Positions 7,899-14,312 of a stretch of 14,586 nt of DNA are shown one piece after another. Source of the DNA: DQTL01 sp964396505. GTDB lineage: Bacteria; Bacteroidota; Bacteroidia; Flavobacteriales; Flavobacteriaceae. The translations under genes were made by a program, and so were the position numbers. Positions within the stretch are counted from its first letter, which is position 1, and each line of letters begins with the position of its first letter. The stretch lies in the NCBI GenBank assembly GCA_964396505.1, contig CAYNFJ010000056.1, positions 1-14,586 on the forward strand, in the 5' to 3' direction. A model generated the notes under the pieces. That model worked only from the letters and a program-made list of their open reading frames with translations. It was not told the origin of the DNA and did no database searches.

Positions 7899-9545
7899 TT
7901 ACAATTTTTGCTTGAGCTTTTGTATCAGTTGTTTGTCGTGTATTTGTTCCCCGAATTTGGTATAGAATTCGAGCTTTCCTTTTTTTACATAAAAGAAATA
8001 GGTTTTGTTTTTATAAGTTACATAACCGGTATTGTCATCCGGAACTTTGGTAGTTTTTTCCTGTTTATTTTCGTTAAATGTAAGAATTTCGATGACCCCA
8101 TTCTCGCCTTTAGTTCCATATCTTTTTAGAGCTTCTTTCCCTTTATAGACCGTAATGCGCTGTACTTGGTCCGAGTCAATGTCTTGTATGGATTTTAGGG
8201 GGCTTATTTTCCCATTTTTTACAATCAGTACATGGGCTGATTCATTATTGGAATCTTGAATCACCTGAACAGAAGCATTAGTCGAAATGATTGTTTTGTC
8301 TTTGTCTGTACTATTTGAATTACTTTGATTTGATTCTTGAAGGGTTCCGTTAGTATCAGTTGTGAATACCATAATATTACTTTCTCCTGATTGTGAAATA
8401 AAGAGATGATCTGCCACAAATCCGACGACAATGGGGCTAATGGGTTGATCGCTATTTGAAACAGCCTTGCTGGTTTTTTGATGATTGGCTTTGTTTTCTA
8501 AAGCTAAGCTAATTCCTGTTATTTCCCCTTTTGAGTTGCGTTTTAAGTGGGTATATTGAAATACAATACCCGCTTCCTTAAATTTCGCTTGATACTCTTG
8601 AAGTTCTTTGTCGGTAGTGTTTTTTTGAATGCTTAGCACCAGATTATTTTCATCACCGGTTGTTTTGAGTAGTACTTTGTCATTGGGTTTAGACACCACA
8701 TAGTTGATTACTTCTTTTTTGTTAAAGGATACGATAAAAAATCCTAATAACGGCAGGATTAACAAATGCTTAAACTTTTGTGCTTTGTTGGATTGGTTTT
8801 GTTGCATCATAATAATACGTTTTTTAATGAATGAATTGTAAAAATTTGTATATCGTGCAAACGGTATTTTTTGTGTAGCGGTTTTAAGCAATAGATATTG
8901 ATAATTTTTGGCTGTTACAATGCTGTTTTTGGACAAATCATCGGCTATGAATTCTAGGTTTTGGCGCAGGCTCTTACCATACAACCAGACAAAAGGATTG
9001 AACCATTGCAGGCTTTGTAACAAACCGATTAATAGTAAATCTACGCTATGTGCTTGTTGTAAATGAACTTGTTCGTGAGCTATAATTGTTTCATTTTCCA
9101 GTGTAGAGAATCCATTTTTGGGGAGTATGATGTTATTAAAAAAAGAAAAAGGCAATATACTCTTATCAGTATATATAACTCTGTATTTTCCAATAACTTT
9201 TCCTTTTTTCCTTACAATAAATACATACAGACTTCCTAGAGAAATTAAATATCGTAAAATAAAAACCGATAATCCTATAAGATATATAACCCAAATGAGT
9301 TCTTTATAAGTCCAAGTTGTAGCAATGTTATTTTGATTAGTAACGGGTAAATCCCATTGAGGACTATCGGTTAAAATCACTGTCTTAATGACCGGAATAT
9401 ACCATAAAGGAATAAGCAGTGCAATGAAAATCCCCACTATGAAAAACAAACGATTGATTTGGTAAAAAGTGTCTTTTTCCAGCAATATTTTGTAAAACAA
9501 CCAGAATAGTCCTATGATAGCACTTGATTTAATAAGATATTCCAT
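7899..9545 (-). CDS. BlaR1/MecR1-type M56 family membrane metalloprotease sensor
   Basis: The 548-residue protein has hydrophobic segments at about 5-22, 33-57, 82-110 and 258-275. Between the third and fourth lies an M56 zinc-protease domain with HEQVH (157-161) and the third zinc ligand E198 in NLEFIADD. In the BlaR1 model, an external signal activates this domain, which leads to cleavage of the partner repressor. The C-terminal region (about 280-548) is not a penicillin-binding domain. It includes low-complexity Ser/Asn/Thr-rich sequence at about 400-450 and a segment IDSDQVQRITVYKG followed by YGTKGENGVIEILT, which resembles part of a TonB-receptor plug domain, as in many Bacteroidota BlaR1-like proteins. 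The signal is therefore unknown. The gene lies 8 bases after the blaI-like stop. Confidence 0.88.
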   Translation of the reverse strand: MEYLIKSSAIIGLFWLFYKILLEKDTFYQINRLFFIVGIFIALLIPLWYIPVIKTVILTDSPQWDLPVTNQNNIATTWTYKELIWVIYLIGLSVFILRYLISLGSLYVFIVRKKGKVIGKYRVIYTDKSILPFSFFNNIILPKNGFSTLENETIIAHEQVHLQQAHSVDLLLIGLLQSLQWFNPFVWLYGKSLRQNLEFIADDLSKNSIVTAKNYQYLLLKTATQKIPFARYTNFYNSFIKKRIIMMQQNQSNKAQKFKHLLILPLLGFFIVSFNKKEVINYVVSKPNDKVLLKTTGDENNLVLSIQKNTTDKELQEYQAKFKEAGIVFQYTHLKRNSKGEITGISLALENKANHQKTSKAVSNSDQPISPIVVGFVADHLFISQSGESNIMVFTTDTNGTLQESNQSNSNSTDKDKTIISTNASVQVIQDSNNESAHVLIVKNGKISPLKSIQDIDSDQVQRITVYKGKEALKRYGTKGENGVIEILTFNENKQEKTTKVPDDNTGYVTYKNKTYFFYVKKGKLEFYTKFGEQIHDKQLIQKLKQKL

Positions 9546-9553
9546 GCGACGCT

Positions 9554-9919
9554 TTATTTTTTTTGGTTCTTTTCAATGAGTTTAATAATATCCTTTAACT
9601 CTTCAATAGATATCTTTTCTTCTTTCGCAAAAAAGGATACTACATTTTTATAGGAGTCTTCAAAGTAGTTGTGTATGGTTTTTTGCATAAAAGTATTGCG
9701 GTATGTTTCCTTATCTACCGTGGGATAGTATTGGTGTGTTTTACCATAGGCAACATGCTTTACAAACCCCTTATCTTCCATTTTGCGAATGATAGTAGAT
9801 ATGGTGTTGTAATGAGGTTTAGGATCAGGTAATTCTCGTATTACATCTTTGACAAAAGCTTTTTGGAGCTTCCACAATACTTGTAATATTTCTTCTTCTT
9901 TGTTGGTAAGTCGTTCCAT
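9554..9919 (-). CDS. BlaI/MecI/CopY-family winged-helix repressor
   Basis: The 121-residue protein has an N-terminal winged helix (about 5-70) with the family signature PHYNTISTIIRKMEDKGFV (35-53), followed by the wing YGKTHQYYP. A helical dimerisation domain completes it. The stretch NVVSFFAKEEKIS (92-104) aligns with the Staphylococcus BlaI region cut at Asn-Phe, which would place cleavage near S95-F96 here; this is inferred. The next gene is its presumed sensor-protease, so the pair forms a signal-responsive regulatory unit. Twin dyads over the promoter (10011-10046) suggest autorepression. Other regulated targets are not visible nearby, so calling it a beta-lactam resistance regulator would go beyond the data. 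Confidence 0.92.
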   Translation of the reverse strand: MERLTNKEEEILQVLWKLQKAFVKDVIRELPDPKPHYNTISTIIRKMEDKGFVKHVAYGKTHQYYPTVDKETYRNTFMQKTIHNYFEDSYKNVVSFFAKEEKISIEELKDIIKLIEKNQKK

Positions 9920-9938
9920 ATTAGTGCTAGTTTAATAC

Positions 9939-9986
9939 AAAAAAAGCCCTTTATGTCCTTAGATTACTCGCTGTCTATAAAGGACT
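9939..9986 (-). terminator. Terminator-like hairpin with T7 in the blaI leader (possible attenuator)
   Basis: On the minus strand AGTCCTTTAT (9986-9977) pairs with ATAAAGGGCT (9954-9945) over 10 positions with one wobble, followed at once by seven T's (9945-9939). The hairpin lies downstream of the predicted blaI promoter and 20 bases before the blaI ATG. The 5' arm can instead pair through GTCCTT (9985-9980) with AAGGAC (9960-9955) inside the loop, extended by AGA/UCU, which would block the terminator. It could also simply stop read-through from echA. Confidence 0.6.
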
Positions 9987-10001
9987 TTACCGTTTGCTTG
10001 G

Positions 10002-10032
10002 CAAATATATAACTATAAAAGTAGTTATACAA
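10002..10032 (-). promoter_or_regulatory. Putative promoter of the blaI-blaR operon
   Basis: On the minus strand TATATTTG (10009-10002) matches the TAnnTTTG -7 consensus exactly. TTG (10032-10030) lies 20 bases upstream as the -33 element. The transcript would start near 9996, leaving a leader of about 75 bases before the blaI start. This is one of the best-supported promoters in the window, because both elements and the operators coincide. Confidence 0.65.
10011..10026. promoter_or_regulatory. Candidate BlaI operator 1 (AACTA-N6-TAGTT)
   Basis: AACTATAAAAGTAGTT is a dyad with 5-base arms and a 6-base spacer, lying between the -33 and -7 elements of the blaI promoter. Its arms and the T/G flanking the core match operator 2 exactly. 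Binding here would block RNA polymerase. BlaI/MecI repressors bind short dyads of comparable size, often in pairs. Confidence 0.6.
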
Positions 10033-10046
10033 CTATTATTGTAGTT
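10031..10046. promoter_or_regulatory. Candidate BlaI operator 2 (AACTA-N6-TAGTT)
   Basis: AACTATTATTGTAGTT repeats the operator 1 pattern exactly 20 bases away, about two helical turns, so two dimers would sit on the same DNA face. It overlaps the -33 element. The remaining intergenic DNA from 10047 to 10160 is very AT-rich and shows no gene or clear terminator for echA. Confidence 0.6.
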
Positions 10047-10160
10047 AAATTATGTTAAAATTTTTAATAAATTGATAATCAACTATTTATAAAAACATAT
10101 TTAACACTTGTATCAATATGTTAGCAAATTATGTAACGAATAAAAGGCTAAAAAATGAGT

Positions 10161-10934
10161 TTAGAACGCCGGTTTGCGTTTTTCCAAAAAAGCGGTGGTG
10201 CCTTCCGTAAAATCTTCGGTGCCGAAGAGGCTTCCAAACTCAAGTATTTCGGTTTCAAATCCGTTTTTGCTTTTGTCAAATCCCGCATTGATAGACCGGA
10301 TGGCAGCGGCAATAGCCGTACCCGAGTTACGGGCTATTTTTCCGGCTATTTTTTGGCACAAAGGCAATAATTCTTCTTGAGATACGACGTGATTGACCAA
10401 TCCCCATTCCTTGGCATCTTCAGCGCCGATCATTCCGGCTGTCATAATCAGTTCCATCGCCTTTCCTTTCCCAACTAATTGTGCCAATCGCTGTGTTCCG
10501 CCGTAGCCGGGAATAACTCCCAGAGATACTTCGGGTAAACCCATCTTAGCTTGATCTGAAGCAATTCTAAAATGCGAAGCCATAGCCAATTCCAAACCAC
10601 CACCGAGGGCAAATCCGTTTACGGCAGCGATAACCGGTGTTTCAAGATGGGCGACAAAATCAAATAATAATTCTTGACCCTTGCGTGCCAAATCAGCTCC
10701 TTGGGTCACATCAAAATCAGCAAATTCAGATATATCAGCACCGGCAACAAAGGCTTTTTCACCGCTCCCGGTAATGATAATTACTCGACAATTTTCATCA
10801 GCATCGGCATCAGCAAAAGCGTCGTGTAATTCTTGAATGGTTTCTTTGTTGAGTGCGTTTAGTTTTTTAGGACGATTAATGGTAATGGTGGTAATACTGC
10901 CATTTTCCTGAATTAATAGGTTGTGATAGCTCAT
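10161..10934 (-). CDS. Enoyl-CoA hydratase/crotonase family enzyme
   Basis: The 257-residue protein has the crotonase fold signatures and both catalytic glutamates of true hydratases: E115 in FALGGGLELAMAS and E135 in GLPEVSLGVIPGYGG. These correspond to rat Glu144 and Glu164. Oxyanion-hole backbone positions are A66 (AGADI) and G112. It would add water to trans-2-enoyl-CoA, such as crotonyl-CoA, in fatty-acid or amino-acid breakdown. The C-terminus FLEKRKPAF is typical. It lies between the blaI-like gene (226 bases from its start codon) and mocA, with no partner beta-oxidation genes in view, so the exact chain-length substrate is undetermined. A TAnnTTTG element 28 bases upstream suggests its own promoter. 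Confidence 0.92.
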   Translation of the reverse strand: MSYHNLLIQENGSITTITINRPKKLNALNKETIQELHDAFADADADENCRVIIITGSGEKAFVAGADISEFADFDVTQGADLARKGQELLFDFVAHLETPVIAAVNGFALGGGLELAMASHFRIASDQAKMGLPEVSLGVIPGYGGTQRLAQLVGKGKAMELIMTAGMIGAEDAKEWGLVNHVVSQEELLPLCQKIAGKIARNSGTAIAAAIRSINAGFDKSKNGFETEILEFGSLFGTEDFTEGTTAFLEKRKPAF

Positions 10935-10962
10935 AATTGATGTCTGGTATAAAAGTGAAATA

Positions 10963-10970
10963 CAAAAATA
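10963..10970 (-). promoter_or_regulatory. Putative -7 element (TATTTTTG) for the enoyl-CoA hydratase gene
   Basis: The minus strand reads TATTTTTG, matching TAnnTTTG, 28 bases upstream of the ATG. Transcription would start near 10957. A clear -33 TTTG was not found. The rest of the 155-base gap up to mocA (to 11089) shows no gene or convincing terminator. Confidence 0.45.
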
Positions 10971-11089
10971 CGGAATTTAGCAGAAAATAGAAACTTGAAA
11001 AGTGTAAAGTTACAAGGCTATACGAGATACATGACACTAATGATGTATGTGAATTGATTTATTGGGCTTTTATATCTGTGTAAAGGATA

Positions 11090-11701
11090 CTATAATTTGC
11101 TACGAACAAACGCCTTGTAGGCTTCGGGAGTATTGATGTTCAGTAATATACCGGAATTATTTACCGGAACACTTTTAATGGAGAATTGTTTTATAAAATC
11201 CGATAAAATACGCGTTTTATCCTTTTCGAGAATAATTTGCTCGCTTACTTGCCGGTCAATGAGAACCGGATGACCGCCTTTTCCTTGGAAAGTGGGCTTT
11301 ATTATCGCCGCTTGATTTTTATTTTTCCATAACAAATGGAGTATCTCAACATCTACAAAGGGATTATCTACATTGTGGATAAAAACGGAACTATTTGTAT
11401 TAGTGCGATTTTGTAAACCTACTTGTATGGAATAAAAACGTTCGCTTTCTTCTCTTGTATTAAGAATTATTTTACATTCGTTTTTGATATGTGGAATGTT
11501 ATCTTGTATCCATTGCGCACTTTCCCTGTTTACCACCACCACAATATCAGAAATTCCAAACGATTGGTATTGTACCAAAATATGTGTGATAAAATGGCTC
11601 TTATCCTTGTGTAAAAGAGCCAATTTTGGAAACCCCATACGGGAGGATTTTCCGGCGGCGAGGAGTAAAAGACTTTTTTGTGTGAAATTATGAACTGTCA
11701 A
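11090..11701 (-). CDS. mocA: MocA/MobA-like molybdenum-cofactor nucleotidyltransferase
   Basis: The 203-residue protein carries the nucleotide-binding motif LLAAGKSSRMGFPKLAL (13-29), a metal-binding aspartate D112 in HNVDNPFV, GKGGHPVLI (140-148) and a C-terminal NINTPEAY. These fit the family that transfers CMP (MocA) or GMP (MobA) to molybdopterin. The LAAGxSxRMG and GHPV patterns plus the nearby xdh genes favour MocA, which makes molybdopterin cytosine dinucleotide for molybdenum hydroxylases. No ATG exists at the front; the start is taken as TTG at 11701, which gives the normal short lead before the first strand. A candidate promoter (TTG at 11738-11736, TAATTTTA at 11718-11711) would give a nearly leaderless mRNA. 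Exact nucleotide specificity is uncertain. Confidence 0.8.
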   Translation of the reverse strand: MTVHNFTQKSLLLLAAGKSSRMGFPKLALLHKDKSHFITHILVQYQSFGISDIVVVVNRESAQWIQDNIPHIKNECKIILNTREESERFYSIQVGLQNRTNTNSSVFIHNVDNPFVDVEILHLLWKNKNQAAIIKPTFQGKGGHPVLIDRQVSEQIILEKDKTRILSDFIKQFSIKSVPVNNSGILLNINTPEAYKAFVRSKL

Positions 11702-11710
11702 TATATATTG

Positions 11711-11738
11711 TAAAATTATGATAATCTGTTAATTGCAA
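11711..11738 (-). promoter_or_regulatory. Tentative promoter for the mocA-like gene
   Basis: The minus strand has TTG (11738-11736), 17 bases, then TAATTTTA (11718-11711), a one-mismatch match to TAnnTTTG. The start codon would be only about 9 bases downstream, so the match may be fortuitous in this AT-rich gap. Confidence 0.3.
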
Positions 11739-11767
11739 CCATATTCTTTTATAGATTATTCAAAAAG

Positions 11768-11797
11768 TTTATAAAAAAAATAAAAGCATGATATTTG
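11768..11797 (+). promoter_or_regulatory. Tentative promoter for the ygeY-ygeW operon
   Basis: GATATTTG (11790-11797) matches the -7 consensus at seven of eight positions, with TTTA (11768-11771) 18 bases upstream in the -33 position. An alternative -7, TACCTTCG (11825-11832), lies closer to the ATG at 11859. Neither is strong, and the choice affects only leader length. Confidence 0.3.
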
Positions 11798-11858
11798 TCA
11801 TATAAAAATATTAGAATATATGTGTACCTTCGGTGCGTTTAATCTCAAAAACAAATAT

Positions 11859-13052
11859 ATGAATAATATTTATGATAAAATCAATCAATTAGCTGAAAAA
11901 TATAAAGACTACACAGCTGAAAATTTATCCAAATTAGTACAAATAAAATCCCTGAGTATGGGAGAAAAAGAGGTGCAATTGGAGCTCAAACGACAAATGG
12001 AAGAAGCCGGATTTGATGAGGTACGCATAGATGGTTTGGGAAATGTTATCGGTAGAATTGGAAATGGAAAAACCGTTTTAGCTATTGACGGTCATATGGA
12101 TACGGTCGATATGGGACAGTTAGAAAATTGGGATTTTGATCCGCTGGGAGGTGAAATCAAAGACGGTTTTGTACACGGTCGCGGTACGGTAGATCAAGAA
12201 GGTGGTCCTGCTTCATTTGTCACTAGCGGACGTATCTTAAAAGAATTGGGTTTTGATCGTGATATGACTATTTACTTTGTAGGAAGTGTGATGGAGGAAG
12301 ATTGCGATGGTTTGTGTTGGAAATATATAGTTGAAGAAGAAAAAATAAAACCCGATTTTGCCATCAGTACCGAGCCGACCAATCTCAATATTTACAGAGG
12401 GCACCGCGGACGTATGGAAATGCATGTCAGCTTCTATGGTATTTCTTCGCACGGGTCAGCTCCAGAACGAGGTAAAAACGCCATTTATATGGCTTCTAAA
12501 GTAGCTTTGGAGATAGAAAAACTCAACGAACAATTAAAATACGATGAATTCCTAGGAAGAGGAAGTGTGACGATATCTGAGATTGTTTCGGGCAGTCCAT
12601 CACTTTGTGCCGTATCCGATTTTGCCCGAATTCATTTGGACAGACGTCTTACCTGGGGTGAAACCAAAGAATCTGCCGTAGCAGAAATAGAAGAACTTAT
12701 CAAGGGAATGAATGCCAAAGTTGAGGTACTTCATTATGAAGAAACCGCTTATACCGGCTTGAAATATGGCATGGAAAAATATTTCCCAACTTGGAAAATT
12801 CCTGAAGACCATCAAGTAGTACAAACCGGTGTAAAAGCCTATAAAAATTTATTTAATAAAAATCCCAAAGTCGATAAATGGACTTTCTCTACCAATGGTG
12901 TTACCATCAATGGATATTATGACATTCCGATGATTGGTTTTGGTCCCGGAAACGAGGTATTGGCACACGCACCTAACGAAAAAGTACCCATTCATGATTT
13001 GATTGTGGCTTCTGCTTTTTATGCCGCATTTGCCTACGAATTGGATGTATAA
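11859..13052 (+). CDS. ygeY: YgeY-family M20 metallohydrolase
   Basis: The 397-residue protein belongs to the M20 di-zinc hydrolases, with expected ligands H79 and D81 (DGHMDTVD), D112 (GRGTVDQEGG), E147 beside the catalytic E146 (VMEEDCDG), E172 (STEPT) and H370 (LAHAPNEK). Stretches such as EEDCDGLCWKYI, SSHGSAPERGKNAI, DRRLTWGET and DKWTFSTNGV are close by eye to E. coli YgeY and unlike ordinary ArgE or DapE. The family is annotated as linked to selenium metabolism or purine catabolism; its exact substrate is not established from sequence. I chose the ATG at 11859 over one at 11820, since MCTFGAFNLKNKY is not family-like and overlaps the promoter region. It is followed after 72 bases by ygeW. 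Confidence 0.92.
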   Translation: MNNIYDKINQLAEKYKDYTAENLSKLVQIKSLSMGEKEVQLELKRQMEEAGFDEVRIDGLGNVIGRIGNGKTVLAIDGHMDTVDMGQLENWDFDPLGGEIKDGFVHGRGTVDQEGGPASFVTSGRILKELGFDRDMTIYFVGSVMEEDCDGLCWKYIVEEEKIKPDFAISTEPTNLNIYRGHRGRMEMHVSFYGISSHGSAPERGKNAIYMASKVALEIEKLNEQLKYDEFLGRGSVTISEIVSGSPSLCAVSDFARIHLDRRLTWGETKESAVAEIEELIKGMNAKVEVLHYEETAYTGLKYGMEKYFPTWKIPEDHQVVQTGVKAYKNLFNKNPKVDKWTFSTNGVTINGYYDIPMIGFGPGNEVLAHAPNEKVPIHDLIVASAFYAAFAYELDV

Positions 13053-13068
13053 TCACACACTTTCATTC

Positions 13069-13103
13069 GAATCCTGAATCCTGAATCTTGAAAACTGAAT
13101 ACC
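13069..13103 (+). repeat. Heptameric tandem repeat between ygeY and ygeW
   Basis: Five 7-base units starting with GAA follow one another: GAATCCT, GAATCCT, GAATCTT, GAAAACT, GAATACC. The first two are identical and the others diverge. The repeat lies in the 72-base gap and codes for nothing in view. Unit length and number are too small for a CRISPR array. Confidence 0.7.
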
Positions 13104-13124
13104 AAAAATCAAAATACAAAACAT

Positions 13125-14312
13125 ATGAATTTAAAAAAACGAATCAAAAAACTAAAGCAAATAAAATCAAAACTCTATAAAAAAGATTTTTTACTCACGT
13201 GGGAAAAAAGCCCCGAAGATTTGGAAATGATATTAGAAGTTGCCGATATTTTAAAGCAATTACGTGATGAAAATATATCACCCAAAGTATTTGCTTCCGG
13301 ATTGGCCGTATCCATTTTTAGAGATAATTCCACCCGCACCCGTTTTTCGTATGCTTCTGCTGCGAATCTATTAGGTTTGGAAGTGCAGGATATGGACGAA
13401 AAAAAATCGCAAGTGGCACATGGAGAAACCGTTCGTGAAACTGCCAATATGATTTCATTTCTCACAGATGTGATTGGTATTCGTGATGATATGTACCTGG
13501 GCGAAGGACATAAATATATGTTGGAAGTTGCCGAAGCCTTAGATGAAGGTTATAAAGAAGGTGTGTTACCCAATCGTCCCGGTATTGTCAACCTGCAATG
13601 CGATATGGATCACCCCACACAATCCATGGCCGATTTATTACACCTGAAAAAAGAATTTGGTTCTTTGGAAAATTTAAAAGGAAAAAAACTGGTAATGAGT
13701 TGGGCTTATTCTCCCAGTTACGGAAAACCCATGTCGGTACCTCAAGGAATCATTGGCTTACTTTCCCGTTATGGAATGGATATCGAATTAGCGTATCCGG
13801 AAGGATATGAATTAATCCCTGAAATTGTAGAAATAGCTAAAAAGAATGCCAAAGCCAGTGGTGGTTCCTTTACAATCAGCCATTCTATGAAAGATGCGGT
13901 TAAAGATGCCGATATCGTCTATCCCAAAAGCTGGGCACCTTATCACATTATGCAAAAACGCACCGAACTCTTGAAAAAGGGAGATACTGCCGGTTTAGAT
14001 GCTTTGGAAAAAAGTTGTTTAGCCGAAAATGCCAAATTCAAGGATTGGGAATACGATGAAGAAAAAATGAAATCGACCAAAAAAGGTAAGGCCCTGTATA
14101 TGCACTGCCTTCCTGCCGATATTACAGATGTATCTTGCAAAGAAGGAGAGGTGGCAGCGACTACTTTTGAACAATATCGTATTAAAACCTATCACGAAGC
14201 CGGTTTTAAGCCCTACATCATTGCTGCAATGATGTTTACTAATCAATTTAAAAATCCGGCAAAAATGTTAAATAAAATACTAAAAAAAGGGAGAAAAAGA
14301 AAGGGGATGTAA
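13125..14312 (+). CDS. ygeW: YgeW-family knotted carbamoyltransferase
   Basis: The 395-residue protein shows the carbamoyl-phosphate loop FRDNSTRTRFSYASA (STRTR at 69-73), the second-domain motifs DHPTQSMADL (HPTQ at 163-166) and MHCLPADIT (HCLP at 327-330), and long identity by eye with E. coli YgeW (396 residues), including KSQVAHGETVRETANMISF and TWAYSPSYGKP-like sequence. The family is related to ornithine and aspartate carbamoyltransferases but has unknown or recently proposed substrates in purine breakdown. It is neither argF nor pyrB: the ornithine-binding SMG loop is not evident. The C-terminus ends in an unusually basic tail (LKKGRKRKGM). It lies downstream of ygeY on the same strand with no clear promoter between, so the two are probably one operon. 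Confidence 0.94.
   Translation: MNLKKRIKKLKQIKSKLYKKDFLLTWEKSPEDLEMILEVADILKQLRDENISPKVFASGLAVSIFRDNSTRTRFSYASAANLLGLEVQDMDEKKSQVAHGETVRETANMISFLTDVIGIRDDMYLGEGHKYMLEVAEALDEGYKEGVLPNRPGIVNLQCDMDHPTQSMADLLHLKKEFGSLENLKGKKLVMSWAYSPSYGKPMSVPQGIIGLLSRYGMDIELAYPEGYELIPEIVEIAKKNAKASGGSFTISHSMKDAVKDADIVYPKSWAPYHIMQKRTELLKKGDTAGLDALEKSCLAENAKFKDWEYDEEKMKSTKKGKALYMHCLPADITDVSCKEGEVAATTFEQYRIKTYHEAGFKPYIIAAMMFTNQFKNPAKMLNKILKKGRKRKGM

Noticed and set aside
10155..10380. Plus-strand open frames opposite the enoyl-CoA hydratase
   Set aside because: They are antisense shadows; the minus-strand frame carries complete crotonase motifs and both catalytic glutamates.
11790..11803. ATGA-N6-TCAT dyad as an operator between mocA and ygeY
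   Set aside because: The arms are only 4 bases long in very AT-rich DNA and are not repeated, so chance is likely.
11859..13052. ArgE, DapE or peptidase T annotation of the M20 enzyme
   Set aside because: YgeY-specific segments (EEDCDGLCW, DRRLTWGET, DKWTFSTNGV) are present, favouring YgeY over the generic names.
13069..13103. A CRISPR array
   Set aside because: Units are 7 bases without spacers, and no cas genes are nearby.
13125..14312. Ornithine or aspartate carbamoyltransferase (argF, pyrB)
   Set aside because: The long match to E. coli YgeW and the lack of the ornithine-binding SMG loop point to the YgeW family; no arginine or pyrimidine genes are adjacent.
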